A stretch of 64,000 bases of DNA from Onthophagus taurus (lineage: Eukaryota > Arthropoda > Insecta > Coleoptera > Scarabaeidae). Every line of letters starts with the position of its first letter. The stretch's first letter is position 1. A program made the position numbers and the translations under genes. The stretch is from the NCBI RefSeq assembly GCF_036711975.1, contig NC_091968.1, positions 62,001 to 126,000 of the forward strand, in the 5' to 3' direction. This document shows, in pieces, positions 46,162-56,233 of the stretch. The notes beneath the pieces are model-generated. The model was not told where the DNA came from and ran no database searches. It saw only the letters and a list, made by a program, of their open reading frames with translations.

Positions 46162-48555
46162 TCAAACTTGATCGTGGAAAAATCCAACTCCTTGAGTAAC
46201 AGGCTCTGATATACTACTTCTCATGGTTTTATCGGCATCTGATATATCAGAACTCGACTGAGAAGCAGTTTGATCTTCTTCTAAACAAGGATTTCTCGGC
46301 GGCGCCGCCAAATTTCCTTTGGCAATCGCCGACAGGATACATTCAAAAATCCAACGTTCCGGTTGATCCGCGTTTATAACAAAACCGGTTTCACCGCAAT
46401 AATTTCTTAAAGCACCATATTGTTCGCAATAATAATTTAATTCGGCGTTCACTATTCCCAATTTGTCTTTCGGATGAGTTCCTAAACGTTTCAAAGCAAT
46501 CATTTCCGGTGACTTTAGTATATCCGTTACTGAGCCGGAATAAACGTTAAAACGACGATTTATTACCCTTTCCCGGCAAATATTTAAATCACATTCCAAA
46601 AAAATTACTCTACAAAAGGAAAATATAAAAAATCATGGTTTTAATGAGGCTGTATCTAGATGCAAGAGATATTAACACAAAACTTATTTGTTGTTTACAA
46701 TAAAACCTTTTTTGTAATTCGCGACGGTAATGAAAGCTATTACAGTACTCAAACGGGTGCTGTAATGACACTCTTTACAGCATCCGATGCTGTAATGAGA
46801 TTTTAGTGACATTTTATGGAATCAGTTCAAGTTGGTGACATTGGGTCATTAATTTTTCTAGTTGTCAATGTGACAGTGTTTGTCTATGGATGTTTAAACG
46901 CGTTCTTAACATCGAATACAAGGTCCACAATGATGAGGACATTGAACATTGAGCAATTTCTCTTATTTTGGGAGGTGTACATGAAACATTTTTATCAGGT
47001 AAATACGTTTTGTGTTTTGACAGTTTCTATTTGTCATTCAAATTTCTATTTTCAAGTGTTACGTTGTTACCAACTGCTACATACCTATTTCCCTACATTG
47101 TCAAAATTTATTTTATTTGTTAAAAAAAAAGGATAAAAAGGCGAATTACAAAAAATAGCATAAAAAACACGTTTCATAAGACTTAAAGCATTTCAACGCA
47201 TTACGAAACTTGTTTTTTAATATACTATTTCTTTTATGAAATTAACTTTCCAATTCAAATCGTTTCATTTTGACAAAATCAACATAACATCAAATGTCAA
47301 AAATTCAATCTTGGTTTAATATAATTTATTTGAAGTTGGTGATCTTGGGTTATTTTAATATTTTAAAAGAATCTTTATCTTTAGAATTTAATATTAATTC
47401 TTACCTATTTGGTGGAGTATCTAACGTATCGATATACTTAAAATCGGTCGTGTTAAAAGGAAATCCGGTTAGTACCCATCCTTGATTTACACAATCATCT
47501 TCAAGGATACGTTTATTTAAAACTTGCGCCATCAAATCCGATCTAAAACACAACTCATCTTTTTGAGCGCGTAAAGTTTCTCCAAATTTATTTTGTAGGT
47601 TCCATTGTTGGCATAATAATTTCGGAAAATCAACTGTGTTAAAAAGAATAATTATAAATGAATATATTAATTTTTTAATTTACTTAACTATGTACGAAAT
47701 TGAATTTTTGCACTAACAATTTCGCTTGGGTTTTTCTTCCCGATCCTCGAGGGCCTAAAATAACACATCGAATTTGTTTTGGACACCCGATGCTTTTTAG
47801 AATTTTTATAACATCAATGCATTCTTTAACAACTTCGTGAATAAATCTTTGACGTAAATAGATTTCCTACGAAATAAATTTCAAATGAATTCTTAAATTT
47901 GATGTTAAATTAAATCAGTTACTGTTAATTTGGTTTTAAAAAGTTCTCTAATCGCCATAATTTCCCTTCGATACCCCGGCCAATAAGCGTGGACGTTACA
48001 ATAAAGTAATTCATCCAATTTCGGCATAAAAGGTGGAATTAAATGTATGACATGTGTAGGAACGATTCCGGTTTGTAAAATTTTTTGAGCTTCCGCTGCC
48101 GTTTTTATACAACCGACTAAAATCCAACCGTGATTTTGTGGTTCTTCCATATGAAGCATATAAGAAAGACAAACGGCTAAAGCTCCAGGCTTTAAATCAT
48201 TTCTAGAGGCGACCCCACAAGTTTTTAAAAGCATATCTTCGGTAATCACATGATGCGTTGTTTGTTGAGCTATTTGAAGCGCAACTTCCGCAGTATTCAC
48301 TTTTGGAGAATCGAGTATAATCACCCTTGAAATTCCTACACTAGCTGCTGCACGATAAAGAATTTGTTTAATGAATAATAAATGATCTACAGGTTGTTGA
48401 ATAATTAATTCCCTTGTGAGTTCCTAAAAAAATAAAATATAAAAGGAGGTTTGTTTTAATGAAATATTTACGTGAAATAGTTCCATTATGCGGTGTTTCT
48501 CTAAATAAGGAACGTGCCATGGTGGTAAATTTAGTTTTAATCGTTTCTCATCCAT
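46162..48555 (-). CDS. AK8: Adenylate kinase 8
   Basis: Five minus-strand exons (48555-48472, 48423-47923, 47866-47689, 47633-47405, 46609-46162) join in frame to 479 residues, exactly the length of human AK8. The protein has two adenylate-kinase-like halves. The first (residues 29-195) keeps the fold context (ELIIQQPVDHLLFIKQIL, GWILVGCIKTAAEAQ). Its P-loop position reads DSPKVNTA, with no GxxGxGK. The second has GPRGSGRKTQ at 233-242, where the usual GSGKGT Lys is Arg, and QGWVLTGFPF and NVYSGSV (lid) further on. AK8 is linked to cilia and axonemes in vertebrates and interconverts adenine nucleotides. The final intron (46610-47404) houses an unidentified repeat copy. The exon 1 start, MDEKRLKLNLPPWHVPYLEK, was found by splicing. 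Confidence 0.9.
46700..47225 (+). mobile_element. Unidentified repeat family, copy 2, in AK8 intron 4
   Basis: Same family as 20721-21290, here in plus orientation. Inner inverted ends TTTTTTGTAATTCGC (46708) and GCGAATTACAAAAAA (47142) flank it. Between them are the palindrome TTACAGCATCCGATGCTGTAA at 46777-46797 and an open frame from 46816 for 106 codons (VQVGDIGSLIFLVVNVTVFV). A GTAAAT donor-like site follows KHFYQ at 46999. The right hairpin AAACACGTTTCATAAG ... TTACGAAACTTGTTT lies at 47167-47216. The element lies antisense to the host gene. Confidence 0.6.
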
Positions 48556-49555
48556 GATAAAATGACTTTGACATAGAAAAACTTGTTTTCTTTTTTTTAG
48601 TTATTTACTATACTCTGTTTTTAAACCAGGAGGAGTATTTTAAATTTGTCACCAGATTGACCTTGCACGTGATTGGTTGAATGCGAGGAAGGTTCACACA
48701 CAGGCAATTTTGAATTTTGAATTTGAAGGTTAGGTTATTGATAATTCGACAGTTTCGTGTCATTGTTGTAAATTTTGTTTAAACTCTTTTGCATCTTCAA
48801 TTAATACACTCATAACCTTAATGTTAATTTGTATGTTTAGTGTTGACGATAACAAACGAAAATAAATACAATAATAAGTAAATAAATAAATAATAATTAT
48901 TAATTTAAATTTACCGCCAAAATATCTAGTGATATTTTCTGGTGATTTTTCCTAGTGTAAATCTGACTTTCGCGTTTACTCCTCCTGGTACTGAGTATAA
49001 TTAAAATCATCATTGTTTATTGATATAAATATTTATTATCACAACCAAATAGAAGAATATAATTTAATAAAAATAAAATTTAAAAATTTATTTATTTTTT
49101 ATTTTATAAAAATAATAATTTTTACAATTCTTGGATGTTATGACAACATCCAATGGGCGTTTTTAGCGCATAAAGTTATAAATAGATCAATAAAGTGTTA
49201 ATAAATAAGTATTTATTTCATGAAAAGACTTTGAAAACAATTAAATGCAAAAGAAATAACATCATTAATATTAAACTAAAAGTCATTGTATTCTATTCAA
49301 TTCTATTATTCTGTTCTCCTATTATTTTAGAACAAAAGTTGTAGCAAATTTTACCTTTTACACATATTATACATATGTTTTATCACAAATGCAACACAAT
49401 TATCTCATACAAATACCACACAAATAATTTGATTAATAAATAATAAATGATCTATAGGTAGTTATTATTTTATCTCAAAAATAAAAGAACAACATCAAAA
49501 AATATATAAAACATTTTAAAATAATCTTAAAAATATTATTTATCATGATTCACTT
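48556..49555. other. Intergenic between AK8 and phosphate carrier
   Basis: Very AT-rich 1-kb region holding the AK8 promoter side (48556-48800) and the phosphate-carrier 3' side. The open frame at 49013-49201 is A/T-composition noise. No other feature is recognised. Confidence 0.4.
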
Positions 49556-50647
49556 TCAGTCTTGTTTCAGTTTCTTTTGCTTAATCTCCTGTTCACTTTC
49601 TTTCTTTTGAAGCAGTGCATGTTCACTTTGTTTCTTTTTTAATGATTCAGGCATTGCCATCGGTGGTGGTCTTGGTAATCTAACCAAAACTTTAAATCCA
49701 TCATAAATGAACCATTGTGCTGCAGTTAACGTTCCGATCATAATAATTCTCGGAAACAATCCTTTCCAAACGCCCACAAAACCAAGTTTATTTAAAATCC
49801 CCATAGCGCCAAGACCCGGTTCTTGATTTAATTTTGATACTATAGTATCCGCGGGATGTGAAGCAATCGCACAAAAGATGCCGGCAATATAACCAGCAGA
49901 AAAAGTAACAATTAATTGTTCTGCCGCTGTACACTCAGCCCTTGGTTTTGGAACGGCGTATTGATACAAAAGCTCTAATATTCGTTCGAAAGAAGAAAAT
50001 TTAACCATTGTATATGGTATTTGTCTTAACCATAATGGCACCAAACTCTTATAGAACGCCTTAATTCCTTCTTCCGCTTTCATTTTTGGGATTGCTTTGC
50101 GCATTGTGCCTGCGTAACCCGGAATTGTTTGTATTTTAACTTTCATCGATTCAAATGGGCATAAAGCGACATCGGCTATACACTCAGCTGTGGCCGATGC
50201 GGCTAAATAAACGAATGTGCGATATAAATAATAGTTTTCTTCGCTTAAAAATCCGCTGTAAACCACTTTGAACAATTCGTAAAATCCAAATTTTGCAGCT
50301 CCTTGAAGAGAATATCCAAAAAAAGTTGGCGCCCATCCTTTAACTAATCCTTTATAACCTTCCTCAGCTAAAGTTAATTGAAAACCATTTATTATGTTTT
50401 TATATTTCCCTGGATCAACTTGTAACCGACATTTCACAATATCCAAAGAGATTATTAAGGTGTGAGTTAATCCGCACGCAACTAAACCCCCCAAACCGCA
50501 CAATGCAAAGTATTTATTAGATCCAAAAGCACAACTTTCGTCATCACGTTTTAGTTGGACTGCAGATGCGGCCCCTATTTGTCGCCATGTTATTATCAAT
50601 TTTTCGTTTGGAAGAGTTTCTTTTAAATCAGTTTGCGAATTTTCCAT
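49556..50647 (-). CDS. Mpcp: Mitochondrial phosphate carrier (SLC25A3 family), intronless
   Basis: A single uninterrupted frame of 363 residues on the minus strand. Three mitochondrial-carrier repeats occupy roughly residues 45-325. Family-specific blocks include KYFALCGLGGLVACGLTHT, KGWAPTFFGYSLQGAAKFGF, QIPYTMVKFSSFER, FCAIASHPADTI and GTLTAAQWFIYDGFK, all characteristic of the phosphate carrier. It imports phosphate with protons into the matrix for ATP synthesis. In the first signature the invariant Pro is Ser (ISLDIVKCR); the second (CPFESMKVK) and third (HPADTIVSK) keep Pro. The C-terminus has a Lys/Glu/Gln-rich extension not seen in the mammalian protein. Absence of introns, unlike neighbours, suggests an old retrocopy or a specialised, perhaps testis-type, paralogue. 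Confidence 0.9.
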   Translation of the reverse strand: MENSQTDLKETLPNEKLIITWRQIGAASAVQLKRDDESCAFGSNKYFALCGLGGLVACGLTHTLIISLDIVKCRLQVDPGKYKNIINGFQLTLAEEGYKGLVKGWAPTFFGYSLQGAAKFGFYELFKVVYSGFLSEENYYLYRTFVYLAASATAECIADVALCPFESMKVKIQTIPGYAGTMRKAIPKMKAEEGIKAFYKSLVPLWLRQIPYTMVKFSSFERILELLYQYAVPKPRAECTAAEQLIVTFSAGYIAGIFCAIASHPADTIVSKLNQEPGLGAMGILNKLGFVGVWKGLFPRIIMIGTLTAAQWFIYDGFKVLVRLPRPPPMAMPESLKKKQSEHALLQKKESEQEIKQKKLKQD

Positions 50648-51129
50648 CGCACAATCTTTTGATAATGAATTCGACAGGCAAAAACTTCAATAGAATTAGT
50701 AAATTTGATGACAGAAAGTTAATGAATTTTTTTTTTGTTTTTTTTTATTGGCAAACCAAACCAAACCCAAAACATTTAATCCAACTACTAGGAAAATCAA
50801 ACTATAAAGCAATCCTACTTCGAGCAAACAAAGCTTCCCAAAGAAACTTAACCTCAAAGAAGTACAACTCCGAAACAAGCTAACCCAATTCGACAAGAAA
50901 ACTAAAGAAATCCTACTCCAAAGCATATTTTTTTTTATTTTTTATTAACGATAAAATAAGGTTTATATTTTATAAATTTTACACTTACATGAATGATGTG
51001 GCGTCATCTCTGCTTTCACTACAACATTAATTAAATAAAACTACGTTTTTTAAAGGATATAACGCTTTATTTTAATTAAAGCCGATTATAATTCCACTAT
51101 GCACCAGTTATACATATTCATGAGAATTT
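50648..51129. other. Phosphate-carrier promoter side and intergenic
   Basis: Contains two poly-T/A runs (50729-50748 and 50927-50945). They bracket a 180-base AC-rich segment that may be an inserted retrosequence. No gene is supported. Confidence 0.35.
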
Positions 51130-51480
51130 CTATTCTTAAGCGACTTTGCTGCTGCTAGTTCTGTTTCCGCAATCCGTCCTCGACTTCTTTCATGGTTCGG
51201 CCCTCGTGTTCGTTAGCCTCTGGGAACAGGTCGTCACTGGTAACTACAGCTGGGGAAGAAATTTTTCCCAGTTTTTTCATTACAATCTTGTACCCAAGCC
51301 TCCAAGGGACTTCCCATTTCAATGCTTCAGCCCTACCGTTTTCTATAGCGTCAGTAACGAATCTTCTAGGCTTGGATAGGTTTCGCCGTATCCGGTTCTT
51401 CTGAAGGTGGAAGTATTACCCGTGTTTAGAACTGTCAAGCCTGTTCAATTGCGGTATTTGGTTGTCTGATTTGGGGCTTT
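51130..51480 (-). mobile_element. LINE fragment, end of endonuclease to pre-polymerase region
   Basis: The minus-strand translation shows NTSTFRRTGYGETYPSLEDS, then ALKWEVPWRLGYKIVMKKLG and SSPAVVTSDDLFPEANE. These resemble the linker of R1/Jockey-group LINEs between the endonuclease and the reverse transcriptase. Only about 110 codons remain. There is at least one frame disturbance and a stop at its distal end. Confidence 0.6.
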
Positions 51481-52616
51481 GAAGATACATACGCTCCATT
51501 TAATATCATATCAACCGTAAATTGATTATTAATAAATAAAACATAATAATAAATAATGAAGTCCGCATTATGCGAGACTAAAACTAACTCAAGACGGCGC
51601 ATCCTAGAGCTGGTGTCCAAAGCTAGACTTGGCTGGACTTAAAAAATTCGACGTTCATATGTCAGTAACCTAACCTATCCCAACCCAACCTAACCTATAA
51701 ATTCAAAACGCTGTCAAAAATGAAAAGAAATCGAAAAGATTAAGAATGAATGGCAATTTCTTTATTCATTCTAATTTTAATGATAAACGTTTCATCCAAC
51801 GATGAAATTAACACTACACAAATCGCTTCCTGCGACAACCGAATCTTTTGTAACGACCAATAATTATTGTCGGTCATCCAAAGAGCCAACATTTATAACC
51901 CATTAAAAGAATTCCTGGATATGAGTATAATCGAAGGAACCACAACGAATTAATGAAAAAGTTCAATCGAAAGCCGACGAAATACGATATGCAAAATTTT
52001 TTGGAGAAGCCTTTCCAAAAATCGCGATTAGTCGAAGTTTGGCACCCGGATGATTACAAGGACACCCTGAAAATCATGTCTCAAATCAAAAACGTCGAAT
52101 ACAAAGATATGGCGCGGAAAATAATCGAAAGTTGGTCTCGATTAGGGCGCAAAATTAAAGAGGAAGTTTTGACGATGACGATCAGCAGGGGCGCGCCGTG
52201 CAGGGGGTGCATCGCACCCGGGCGCGGTCATCCTAGGGGCGCATGTAACGCAATAAAATTGGGCTTTTATATGCAAAGGCGAACTACTGAAATATCAAAC
52301 ATTGGCACAAATATAACAGAGGAAGAAGAATCCGACGTGAAAATTTCAAACGAACCTGAAAATGTCTTACATTATATTTTTACTAATGATTTATTCAATA
52401 TGCTTCCTAATATTACTATAGCACTTAGAATATACCTAACATTACCTGTTAGTGTTGCATCAGGAGAGAGATCATTTTCAAAACTTAAAATAATAAAAAC
52501 CTATTTAAGAGCAAATATGAGTCCAGAGAGACTTAACAATTTGTCTTTAATAAGTAATAATAATAATAACAAACACTAGAAACTTTCGGGTTTTGCCGTG
52601 CGTCTTTTAATAAAAG

Positions 52617-52658
52617 GTTTGACGTTTCGGATGCCATGTTGTAACCTTCTTCAGAAAC
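52617..52658 (-). ncRNA. Hammerhead-ribozyme-like motif, left end of Penelope-like element
   Basis: On the minus strand, stem I GTTT (52658-52655) is followed by CTGAAGA (52654-52648), which fits CUGANGA. A stem II of GGTTAC against GCATCC with a six-base loop follows, then GAAA, and ACGTC ending at 52621 where cleavage would occur. Stem I closes with AAAC. One stem II pair is mismatched relative to the right-end copy. Penelope-like elements are known to carry minimal type-I hammerheads. Confidence 0.55.
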
Positions 52659-54041
52659 AGGGTTCGAAGTGAAAGCCTTAGTACTTATATTATTAACCTT
52701 TATGGGGAGGATATCAACAAACAAATCAAGGATTTGGATAACTCACGAATTAGACAACGCAAGCTGTTGAGCAGTTTGGCCTTTCTACGAAGATGCAGAA
52801 AGAAGAAAGTAACGCCAACCTTCTTGAAGATGAAGCACCACATCGACTCCGCTGCAGCATGTAGGATTTTGATTAGGACAGAACAAGCACTGCTACGAGA
52901 AAGAATCCACAAGACCTTCAATGATCTACAAAAAATAAATGAGAAGTTACTACGAGTCCACCTCTCACTTTCCAATTGTATATCCGGAGAAGACTGGGAC
53001 AAAGTGGACAGACTAACAATGGAGAAGGCTAATCGCGAATTTCAGAAGACCCGTGACACATACATCAAGAAGTTTGAATCTCTGGAACGCCGGTCGCAAA
53101 AGAAGAAAGGTAATAGTTTACCAGTAGAAACAATCGTCATTAACAGATCGAATATCCCACTAACGAAAGACGAAACCTCTGTGCTCGCCAAAGGATTGAA
53201 CTACGCACTCGCCCCGAAGAAGGTCCCAAAGGAGGAAATCATCTGCGAAGTGGAAGCAGCTGTTCGAGGGATGCCTACACTGAAAGCCGAAGAGATCCGA
53301 CAAGAAATTACGAGAGTACTGAAGTCAGCAAAACCACCAAAATCCAACTTGACGGTTGGTGAAAAGAAGGCACTCCGATCTATAAAAGAAAAGTCAGAAA
53401 TCGTCGTGTTACCAGCAGACAAGGGGAATGCCACTGTTGTTATGGACAGGAAAGAATACGACGACAAAATGTTGAACCTACTGCACCCAGCCACCTACAG
53501 GAAGATCAAGAACCCACAGACAAAATCGTAAGAAAAATGAAGGAACTGATAAAATCCACAGGAATTCCAGCAGAAAGGTTTGTTTGTGCAGGCGACGGTA
53601 CCACCAAGAATCTACGGACTACCGAAGATTCACAAACCAGACGTCCCCCTCCGCCCTATCGTCAGCGCCATCAACTCCCCAACATACCAGCTGGCCAAAC
53701 ATCTTGCAAAGATTCTGTCTCCCTTTACAGGTAACACGGAATCGTATGTCAGCGATTCTACACATTTTGTGGAATCGGTAAAAGGTGTAAAGCTGGATGC
53801 TGGGGATATGTTGGTAAGTTTCGATGTGGAATCCCTTTTTACTAGAGTACCAGTTAAGGATGCTGTAGAGGGTCTTCGCCGAAAACTCATTCCGGAGGGT
53901 TTACCAGAATACGTGCCAGATCTGGTGGAGTATTGTTTATCGTGGGCGTATTTCAGCTGGAAAGGAGAATTTTACGAGCAGTTCGAAGGGGCAGCCATGG
54001 GGTCTCCACTATCGCCAGTTATAGCTAACACTTCGAACCCT

Positions 54042-54083
54042 GTTTCTGAAGAAGGTTGCAACATGGCATCCGAAACGTCAAAC
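54042..54083 (+). ncRNA. Hammerhead-ribozyme-like motif, right end of Penelope-like element
   Basis: Layout: stem I 5' strand GTTT (54042-54045); core CTGAAGA (54046-54052); one extra A; stem II GGTTGC (54054-54059) with loop AACATG and GCATCC (54066-54071), one T-T mismatch; core GAAA (54072-54075); single-pair stem III A-[CG]-T; cleavage-site C at 54079; stem I 3' strand AAAC (54080-54083). This is the compact type-I form reported for Penelope-like elements. The extra A between core and stem II is the only irregularity. Confidence 0.65.
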
Positions 54084-54697
54084 CTTTTATTAAAAGACGC
54101 ACGGCAAAACCCGAAAGTTTCTAGTGTTGGTTCTAGTTTTGGTTTAATTCACACCGACCGTGAAAGCCTTCGTACTTACAAGAAAAAATTATTAAAAATT
54201 AATTTTTTATAAATATTTTGCAAATTGTAATAAATTAGTATAAAAAATATATGTATAACATATATTTTTTATACTTGTTTTAATTACTTGTTGTTCCAAT
54301 GTTTGTATCTTGTTTCAATACGAATTTGGGGCGCCAAAAATGAGTTCGCACCCCGGCGATCGTTTACCACGGCGCGTCACTGACGATCAGCAATTTATAG
54401 GGAACGTTAACGAGTACTTAATTCGAAACACCCGCGAGTAAATCTAAATCTGGCACTTGGGATTATCAGTACGTTTACGCGAATCTCCAATCCATTATAG
54501 TGCATGGTTTAAGAGATACGGGCCAAAAACAAGCTTTAAAACTGATGAATACTTTTCTTAATAATTTCCTTAACGCTTGTCTTATCACATTTAAATCCAC
54601 CGGAACCTTTTTTGATAAATACTACGCCTATACACCCGGACGATATGGTGAAAACAGTGGTAATCCACGTTCGAGCGATTTTGGTTGGACAAATTGA

Positions 54698-54975
54698 TAT
54701 TTATACTAATTCCTGGGGGTAGAATGGAGTGTTTTAATTTAAGAAAAATAATTATATTGTACTTATTCATAAATATTAAATAACAATTTTATTAATAACA
54801 AAAAGTTAAAAGTGTTTAAGGTTGGGCTATGACAAGTCCCACCTTTGATTTGAAAATGTGTATATTTGTCTTACCAACACAAAGAACAAGAAAAATGAAT
54901 ACAAACAAATCCACCACATTTTTATTTAACATTCCAACAAAAACCAAAAAATTATGTTAAATTATCACAATCTTT
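54698..54975. other. Intergenic
   Basis: AT-rich spacer holding the probable 3' untranslated region of the minus-strand phospholipase gene. Nothing else is seen. Confidence 0.4.
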
Positions 54976-55656
54976 TTATAATTCTCCATCACCTTTAGCA
55001 TATTTTTTATTACGATTATCTTTCCATCCAATATTAGGGCAAAAACACGCCTTTCCTTGGGCGTCTAAATAAGATTTACAACCCAATGTTAAAGTACCAG
55101 TAAACAACAACTTTGCAGCCGCCTTACAACCTAAAAATAAAAAAATTAAACATATATCAAACGAAATAAAATAAAACCAACCTTTAACAACATTCTCCCC
55201 AACACTTTTCTGATACTTATCACAATACCTATACAAACACTTTTTAAATTCAATATCGCACATTTCTTTGTCTTTGTTACATGTATCGTAGCAAATATCA
55301 TGATCATCACAACATTTCGTCATATCAGCTATAGGAAGGAATTCGCTTTTAATGCTTAAACCCAACGATCCGCAACCGTCGGCTTTAGGAACGTGGTTTT
55401 TATTAGGTCGGGGTTGTACCCCATTCACCGGGCACTTGTAAACACAGTCTTCATTCACAGCCGCATCAAAAACGTCGTTAAGATTCTTGAATTTCTTCGC
55501 TACATTGATTATATTCGAGAAGGTGTCACCGAAAACGTTTTGTGCTGAAACGACTGCGTCTCGGATGTTACCCAGAATTCCAGCACCAAAACCCGAATAA
55601 ACGTAGGTTATAAAGGTGAGCACATAAACAAGAGTTTTCCAAAAATCTAGCTGCAT
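54976..55656 (-). CDS. Group XII-type secreted phospholipase A2
   Basis: Two minus-strand exons (55656-55182 and 55130-54976) give 209 residues. A hydrophobic N-terminus (about residues 8-25) is a signal peptide. The calcium-loop region DGCGSLGLSIKSEF and catalytic CCDDHDICYDTC (His/Asp pair) are followed by FKKCLYRYC and CKAAAKLLF...LGCKSYLDAQGKACFC, the group XII cysteine layout. The enzyme would hydrolyse the sn-2 ester of phospholipids, or bind lipid if activity is low as in group XIIB. The 51-base intron (55131-55181) has no stop and is a multiple of three, so a naive frame runs through it and adds WFYFISFDICLIFLFLG. The spliced form matches the family. It is divergent from CHMP2B. Confidence 0.92.
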   Translation of the reverse strand: MQLDFWKTLVYVLTFITYVYSGFGAGILGNIRDAVVSAQNVFGDTFSNIINVAKKFKNLNDVFDAAVNEDCVYKCPVNGVQPRPNKNHVPKADGCGSLGLSIKSEFLPIADMTKCCDDHDICYDTCNKDKEMCDIEFKKCLYRYCDKYQKSVGENVVKGWFYFISFDICLIFLFLGCKAAAKLLFTGTLTLGCKSYLDAQGKACFCPNIGWKDNRNKKYAKGDGEL

Positions 55657-56233
55657 TTTGACTCACAAAGATAATTTTGTTAAATATTCACATTATATAA
55701 GCTAAAATAGAAAGTATTTAGTTTCGTGCTAGGTTTATAACCAAATAGAAACTTACACGTAAGTTTTAAACGGATTTTAATTGATGACGATGATTTAATA
55801 CATGACAGATATTTTTAGGTTAGATTAATTGCCAATTTTGAAAGGCTACATAAAAAAGTAATTATTTAAAGTTAAATAAAAATATCTTTAATGTTTAATT
55901 AATATTAAATATATTATTACTAAATTAATAAATATTTTTACCAGTAAGTTGTTAAAATTAGGTTTGATAATAAATTGTGAGGTTAGATTTATGTTTTGAC
56001 AGGAATATTTTTAAGGTTAGTTGTCAAAAATTCATTACAAAACTCAAAATCTCTTCCTTAAACTCAAATATTTTAATAAAAATTATTTATAATTTATTTG
56101 AATTGATATTAACGACACTTTAAAAACGAAATATCCCCAAATTATCAATAAAAAGTAAACATGAGTCATCCTCAAATATACATCTAATCAAGGTTAAATA
56201 CGTTATTAGTAATCAATTGTACTTGGAACCAAA
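55657..56233. promoter_or_regulatory. Divergent promoter region of phospholipase A2 and CHMP2B
   Basis: 570 bases of AT-rich DNA between two head-to-head genes. It presumably contains both promoters and leaders. No clear TATA box, initiator or other gene could be identified. Confidence 0.4.

Larger units (their letters stand above)
52571..54182 (+). mobile_element. Penelope-like retroelement nested in the hAT element
   Basis: The plus strand encodes an N-terminal basic region (52734-53531; AAACRILIRTEQALLRERIH, LPADKGNATVVMDRKEYD). Part of a Penelope-type reverse transcriptase follows (53580-54030; IYGLPKIHKPDVPLRPIVS, DMLVSFDVESLFTRVPV, MGSPLSPVIAN). Distal polymerase and the GIY-YIG nuclease are absent. 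Ends of about 100 bases (52571-52670 and 54031-54140) are inverted copies of each other. GTGAAAGCCTT-GTACTTA also occurs as a direct repeat just inside the left end and at the right margin. The copy is broken but better preserved than the one at 12.5 kb. Confidence 0.85.
52186..54382 (+). mobile_element. hAT DNA transposon inserted in the trehalase pseudogene
   Basis: The ends CAGGGGCGCGCCGTG (52186) and CACGGCGCGTCACTG-like (54382) are inverted. They are flanked by the perfect 8-base duplication ACGATCAG (52178-52185 and 54383-54390). The plus strand at 52340-52570 encodes the hAT C-terminal dimerisation region (YLTLPVSVASGERSFSKLKI, LRANMSPERLNNLSLIS). The rest of the transposase is deleted. 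A Penelope-like element is inserted at about 52571. Confidence 0.9.
51750..54697 (+). pseudogene. Trehalase pseudogene interrupted by transposons
   Basis: From the ATG at 51750 the frame reads a signal-peptide-like MAISLFILILMINVSS, then TTQIASCDNRIFCND, typical of insect trehalase N-termini. A stop follows at 51861. In other frames come LLSVIQRANIYNPLKEFLDM and, from 51953, FNRKPTKYDMQNFLEKPF and SWSRLGRKIKEEVL. The frame then meets the hAT element at 52186. After it, 54440-54697 gives GTWDYQYVYANLQSIIVHGL, LRDTGQKQALKLMN and SDFGWTN, the trehalase C-terminal region, ending prematurely. About two thirds of the glycosidase domain is missing, so no trehalose hydrolysis is possible. A functional trehalase presumably exists elsewhere. 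Confidence 0.82.
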
